Part shown: positions 60,965 through 64,000 of the stretch, piece by piece
Layout: each line of letters starts with the position of its first letter
How positions within the stretch are numbered: the stretch's first letter is position 1
Origin: UBA9647 sp035506075
GTDB taxonomy: Bacteria; Bacteroidota; Ignavibacteria; UBA10030
Reading direction: 5' to 3'
Assembly (NCBI GenBank): GCA_035506075.1
Contig: DATJQB010000290.1
Span: 1 to 64,000 of the forward strand
Length of the DNA stretch: 64,000 bases
Program-made: the position numbers and the translations under genes
The notes under the pieces: generated by a model
The model's database searches: none
What the model was told of the DNA's origin: nothing
The model's input: only the letters and a program-made list of their open reading frames with translations

Positions 60965-63166
60965 ATGGCCTCACCTTCGTTTAAGAAGAGCATCCTCCCA
61001 ATTCTCATAAAAGCGGGAATCGGACTGGGGATCGGCATCCTTGTCGCCCTCATCCGCCTCTGGGACCCCGGCTTCATTCAGAACGTCGACCACCTCACGA
61101 CGGACTACCGCTATCAGCAGCGTTACGATCGCCAGAAGGACAGCTCGGAACGGTTCGATCGCAATCGCGCCAACGTCATCATCGTTGGAATCAAGGACAA
61201 GGACCTTTCCGCTCTTCCCGAGACGTTTCCCTTTCCGCGATCCTATTATGCCCACGTGATTGAAAATCTCGAACACGCCGGCGTCCTCGCTGTGGTGCTT
61301 GACGTGACGTTTGATTCCAAGCGCGATAGCGCGACCGACGCCGAGTTCGAGGGTGTGCTTGAAAAGTACAACAACATCGTGCTTGCAGCGAAAGCGGAAG
61401 AGTCCACGGGGGGCGGAAAATATACGTTGAGCACCATCAACCGCTCGTACGGCAACTACTTCTATAAACCCGGCCGGCGCGTAGGCCTCTCCAACATCCC
61501 GGGGAAAGACCGGGACGATGTCGCCCGCCGATACTACCCCATGCTCGCAGTCGGCAATTTTCTCACGCCCACACTCGGATTTGCAGCGCTCAACGTTGCG
61601 TTCCATCTTCCCGACACGGCCATCGCCGATGTCCGCCCGCCGAATCTTGTTCTCGGCGACCGCGTGATCCCCACGATCGACGGCCGGTCGTTCATGCTCA
61701 ACTATTACGGCCCGAGCGAATCATTCCGGTACCTTTCGTTCACCGAGGTCATCGACGATTCGACGTTCAAGACAAAAGAAGAACTCGAGGTCGGCGCCGA
61801 TATCAATCAATTTGATCTCGACGATGAAGTCCGCGCCGCGCTGAAGGACAAGATCGTTATCATCGGATCGGCCATGCCCGAAGAGCGCGACTTCCACACG
61901 ATCCCGCTCATGAACCCCGATGGTACGTACCTGATGTTCGGGGTAGAGATCCACGCAACGGCAATCCAGAACGTCCTCGATCAAAGTTACATCCGCCGGG
62001 CCGACCCGACGCTTGAACTTGGACTGATTATCTTTCTCGCTCTCGTGTCGTTCCTTGTCATCCTTCGCGTCCGGCAAATCAAGGCCCGCTTTGTTGTCCT
62101 CCTCGAGTTGGCGTCACTCTTGATTGCAGCGCTCTTCATCGTTGCCGTCTTCGAAATAGCGGTCCGCTCCTTTATGAACGACAGCACGCTTGTGAACATT
62201 GTCTACCCGAGCCTGGCTGTTGTCCTCGCGTATCTTGGAGCCGCGGTTTATCAATATCTCGCCGAGCGCCAGCAAAAAGCGCTGATCAAGAATGTGTTCA
62301 GCAAGTACATCAGCGCGGCGGTTGTCAATGAACTCGTCGCGAATCCGGAAAAGGCGAAGCTCGGTGGTGACCGCCGCGAGCTGACCGTCTTCTTCTCGGA
62401 TATCGCCGGCTTCACAACCATCTCGGAACAATTCTACACGCGCCCCGAAGGTCTTGTGGAGTTGCTGAACGAGTACCTGGACGAGATGACGGGGATCGTC
62501 CTGAAGCACGAAGGAACGCTCGATAAGTACGAGGGGGATGCCATCATGGCGTTCTGGGGAGCCCCGATTGCTCAGAAAGACCACGCTCTCCGCACCTGCC
62601 TCGCATCGCTTGAAATGCAGCAGCGTCTTGCAGCGCTGCGCCCGAAGTGGAAGAAGGAAGGGCGTCCCGCTCTCGAGGTGCGCATCGGCATTAACACCGG
62701 CACGATGATCGTCGGCAATATGGGGGGACGCGACCGGTTCGATTACACGGTCATCGGCGACAGTGTGAACCTCGCCTCACGCCTTGAAGGAGCAAACAAG
62801 CAGTACGGATCCAATGTGATGATCAGCGACATGACCTACCACCACGTCAAAGGCCAGGTGCTGGTCCGCGAGCTCGACCTGATCCAGGTCAAGGGGAAAA
62901 CCGAGCCGGTCAAGGTCTGGGAGCTTCTCGGAAAGGCGGACATGGAATTGACCGAGGACCAGAAGCAGTCGCTTGAAATCTATCACGAGGGGCTACGACT
63001 TTACCGCGCCCGGAACTGGCAGGAGGCGATTGCGTATTTCCAGCAGGCAAAGCAGCTTGACCCGGCTTGCCGTGTTGCCGACATTTACGAGCAGCGCGCG
63101 AATCTCTACCAGCTTAATCCGCCCCCCGCGGATTGGTCCGGCGTCTTTGTGATGACAACAAAATAA
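60965..63166 (+). CDS. CHASE2-domain class III adenylate cyclase with TPR-like tail
   Basis: This 733-residue protein has GGAAGG upstream of the ATG. One membrane helix (about 10-33) is followed by a periplasmic CHASE2 domain (about 40-345: HLTTDYRYQQRYDRQKD, HAGVLAVVLDVTFDSK, DKIVIIGSA, HATAIQNVLDQSYIRR). Three more helices cover about 350-425. The cytoplasmic cyclase domain (465-640) has both metal-binding Asps (Asp479 in FFSDIAGFT and Asp525 in YEGDAIMAFWG), Lys521 expected for ATP specificity, and VIGDSVNLASRLEG. The last 90 residues (SLEIYHEGLRLYRARNWQEA) are TPR-like. It probably makes cAMP in response to an envelope signal. A GC-type activity is unlikely from Lys521 but not excluded. 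Confidence 0.93.
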   Translation: MASPSFKKSILPILIKAGIGLGIGILVALIRLWDPGFIQNVDHLTTDYRYQQRYDRQKDSSERFDRNRANVIIVGIKDKDLSALPETFPFPRSYYAHVIENLEHAGVLAVVLDVTFDSKRDSATDAEFEGVLEKYNNIVLAAKAEESTGGGKYTLSTINRSYGNYFYKPGRRVGLSNIPGKDRDDVARRYYPMLAVGNFLTPTLGFAALNVAFHLPDTAIADVRPPNLVLGDRVIPTIDGRSFMLNYYGPSESFRYLSFTEVIDDSTFKTKEELEVGADINQFDLDDEVRAALKDKIVIIGSAMPEERDFHTIPLMNPDGTYLMFGVEIHATAIQNVLDQSYIRRADPTLELGLIIFLALVSFLVILRVRQIKARFVVLLELASLLIAALFIVAVFEIAVRSFMNDSTLVNIVYPSLAVVLAYLGAAVYQYLAERQQKALIKNVFSKYISAAVVNELVANPEKAKLGGDRRELTVFFSDIAGFTTISEQFYTRPEGLVELLNEYLDEMTGIVLKHEGTLDKYEGDAIMAFWGAPIAQKDHALRTCLASLEMQQRLAALRPKWKKEGRPALEVRIGINTGTMIVGNMGGRDRFDYTVIGDSVNLASRLEGANKQYGSNVMISDMTYHHVKGQVLVRELDLIQVKGKTEPVKVWELLGKADMELTEDQKQSLEIYHEGLRLYRARNWQEAIAYFQQAKQLDPACRVADIYEQRANLYQLNPPPADWSGVFVMTTK

Positions 63167-63192
63167 CCGTTTACTGTCAGGATCTGCATTCA

Positions 63193-63229
63193 AAAGCCGG
63201 AAGTGGTTCTGTTCCGGCTTTCTCTTTTT
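63193..63229 (+). terminator. Rho-independent terminator after the cyclase gene
   Basis: AAAGCCGGAA and TTCCGGCTTT form a perfect 10-bp stem (63193-63202 with 63212-63221), followed by TCTCTTTTT. It ends the cyclase transcript. The next gene starts only 2 bases beyond, so that gene needs read-through or an embedded promoter. Confidence 0.85.
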
Positions 63230-63231
63230 CC

Positions 63232-64000
63232 ATGGACATTCTCAACCAACTCTCTCCCCGCCGCTTTCGAGCCGTCGACGACCTGATCGCTTTCATTTCG
63301 ATCTATGACGACGCCCGACGCACGCGCGGGTATCGGCTCCTGCTTCGTTCCCACGCAAAACAAATCCGGAACGCCGTCTGTGTCGAGGGCGGCTGCGGCC
63401 TGGGAATCTTCGCGGCCGAGCTGGCGCGACTGGGAGCTCGCAAAGTTTATGCTGTAGAACAAAACCCCCTTCTTGCCGACCTGGCTGCACAACGGATCGC
63501 GAAGCTCCCGGCGCATCTTGCGCGCCGCATCGAACTCGTGAATCTCCCGCTGCAACGCTTCAAACCTGCAGAGCGCGTGCATGTGCTCGTCCATGAGTTC
63601 TTCGGACAGTTGCTGTACGACGAAGACCTTTGGGTGCTCGATCGCCTCCGGTTCAAACCCGATTTGGTGCTCCCTGACGGCGGAGAACTTCGCGCGGGGA
63701 CACTCTCCTCCACGCTGTACAGAGATCGATTCGTAACACCGGCAGTGATTGAGAAGCTTGATGGAGCTCTTGTTTCCGGCCTGTTTGAGGGAGAATCAAG
63801 AGACCTGCGTGAGTCTGTGTTGCGGTGGAGTTTCGGAAAGGGATTGGTGCACCTGCGACACAACCTGAGCCGCCATCGGGGCGACCTGGTCTGCATGGGA
63901 CTTGTTGTAACTCACAACGGAAAGCGCGTGTGTGAGGCGGGCGAACACGGGAATTGGTCGTACGTGTGGACGAAACGGAGCGGAAATGAACTGAGCTTTC
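63232..64000 (+). CDS. PRMT-like SAM-dependent methyltransferase, C-terminus cut by window edge
   Basis: The frame is open for 256 codons to the window end. Residues 30-50 (DDARRTRGYRLLLRSHAKQI) lead to motif I VCVEGGCGLGIFAAELARLG, with KVYAVEQNPLLADLAAQRI as the following strand and acidic residue. A later segment, VHVLVHEFFGQLLYDEDLWV, resembles the double-E loop of protein arginine methyltransferases (Glu in HEFFG and acidic residues in YDED). Bacterial PRMT-like proteins are poorly studied, and the substrate is unknown; an ordinary class I enzyme remains possible. There is no clear ribosome site, and the start lies right after a terminator, so the exact start is uncertain. Confidence 0.75.
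   Translation, partial: MDILNQLSPRRFRAVDDLIAFISIYDDARRTRGYRLLLRSHAKQIRNAVCVEGGCGLGIFAAELARLGARKVYAVEQNPLLADLAAQRIAKLPAHLARRIELVNLPLQRFKPAERVHVLVHEFFGQLLYDEDLWVLDRLRFKPDLVLPDGGELRAGTLSSTLYRDRFVTPAVIEKLDGALVSGLFEGESRDLRESVLRWSFGKGLVHLRHNLSRHRGDLVCMGLVVTHNGKRVCEAGEHGNWSYVWTKRSGNELSF

Noticed and set aside
1..64000. tRNA genes, rRNA genes, CRISPR arrays, insertion sequences or prophage
   Set aside because: No tRNA-like cloverleaf, regular repeat-spacer array, transposase or integrase was seen; most gene-free gaps are short.

Overview
The window looks like chromosomal DNA from a moderately GC-rich member of the Bacteroidota/Chlorobiota/Ignavibacteriota (FCB) group. The signs are a SusC/SusD pair, three further TonB-dependent receptors with N-terminal carboxypeptidase-regulatory-like domains, a PorV/PorQ-family protein, the 'NYPNPFNPST' sorting-domain signature (common in Ignavibacteria and relatives), DUF2851, a fused aspartokinase-homoserine dehydrogenase, and promoter-like sites close to TTG-N19/20-TAnnTTT. 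I see no phage, transposase, CRISPR array, rRNA or tRNA. The placement is by gene content only.

Left part (1-31.8 kb) is an envelope-rich region, almost all on the minus strand. Two similar cassettes each carry a TonB-dependent receptor followed by an exported protein with a FlgD-like C-terminus. In the second cassette (18413 to 12736) a PorV/PorQ protein follows, and the partial gene at 1-53 sits in the same place in the first cassette. The second cassette is followed by an exported M19 dipeptidase. Between the cassettes, on the plus strand, are another TonB receptor and a secreted protein made of four tandem copies of an unrecognised ~115-130-residue domain. Upstream in the minus-strand run are a Ctp protease, a TPR protein, a LytS-type histidine kinase closely behind a PLP decarboxylase, an exported two-domain NTF2-like protein, SusD, SusC, a LytTR response regulator and a methyltransferase.

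Middle part (31.9-50.0 kb, plus strand) is housekeeping: LD-carboxypeptidase, purN-purH, mreB-mreC, thrA-thrB-thrC, mreD-mrdA-rodA, a TauE/SafE permease with its DUF1634 partner, dcd, pyrF and a DUF2851 protein. The cell-shape genes are split in two by the complete threonine operon.

Right part (50.0-64 kb) has a minus-strand pair (an exported protein of the family often labelled asparagine synthetase B, and a large TPR protein), then dxr and rseP on the plus strand. After these comes a candidate signalling cluster: an exported Ig-like protein, an exported FecR-domain protein, a large outer-membrane barrel candidate, and a CHASE2-adenylate cyclase with a TPR-like tail. The FecR protein's C-terminal module and the barrel's N-terminal module appear homologous, so the two may belong to one envelope-to-cAMP system. 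This is my best candidate for an undescribed system. The window ends inside a PRMT-like methyltransferase gene.
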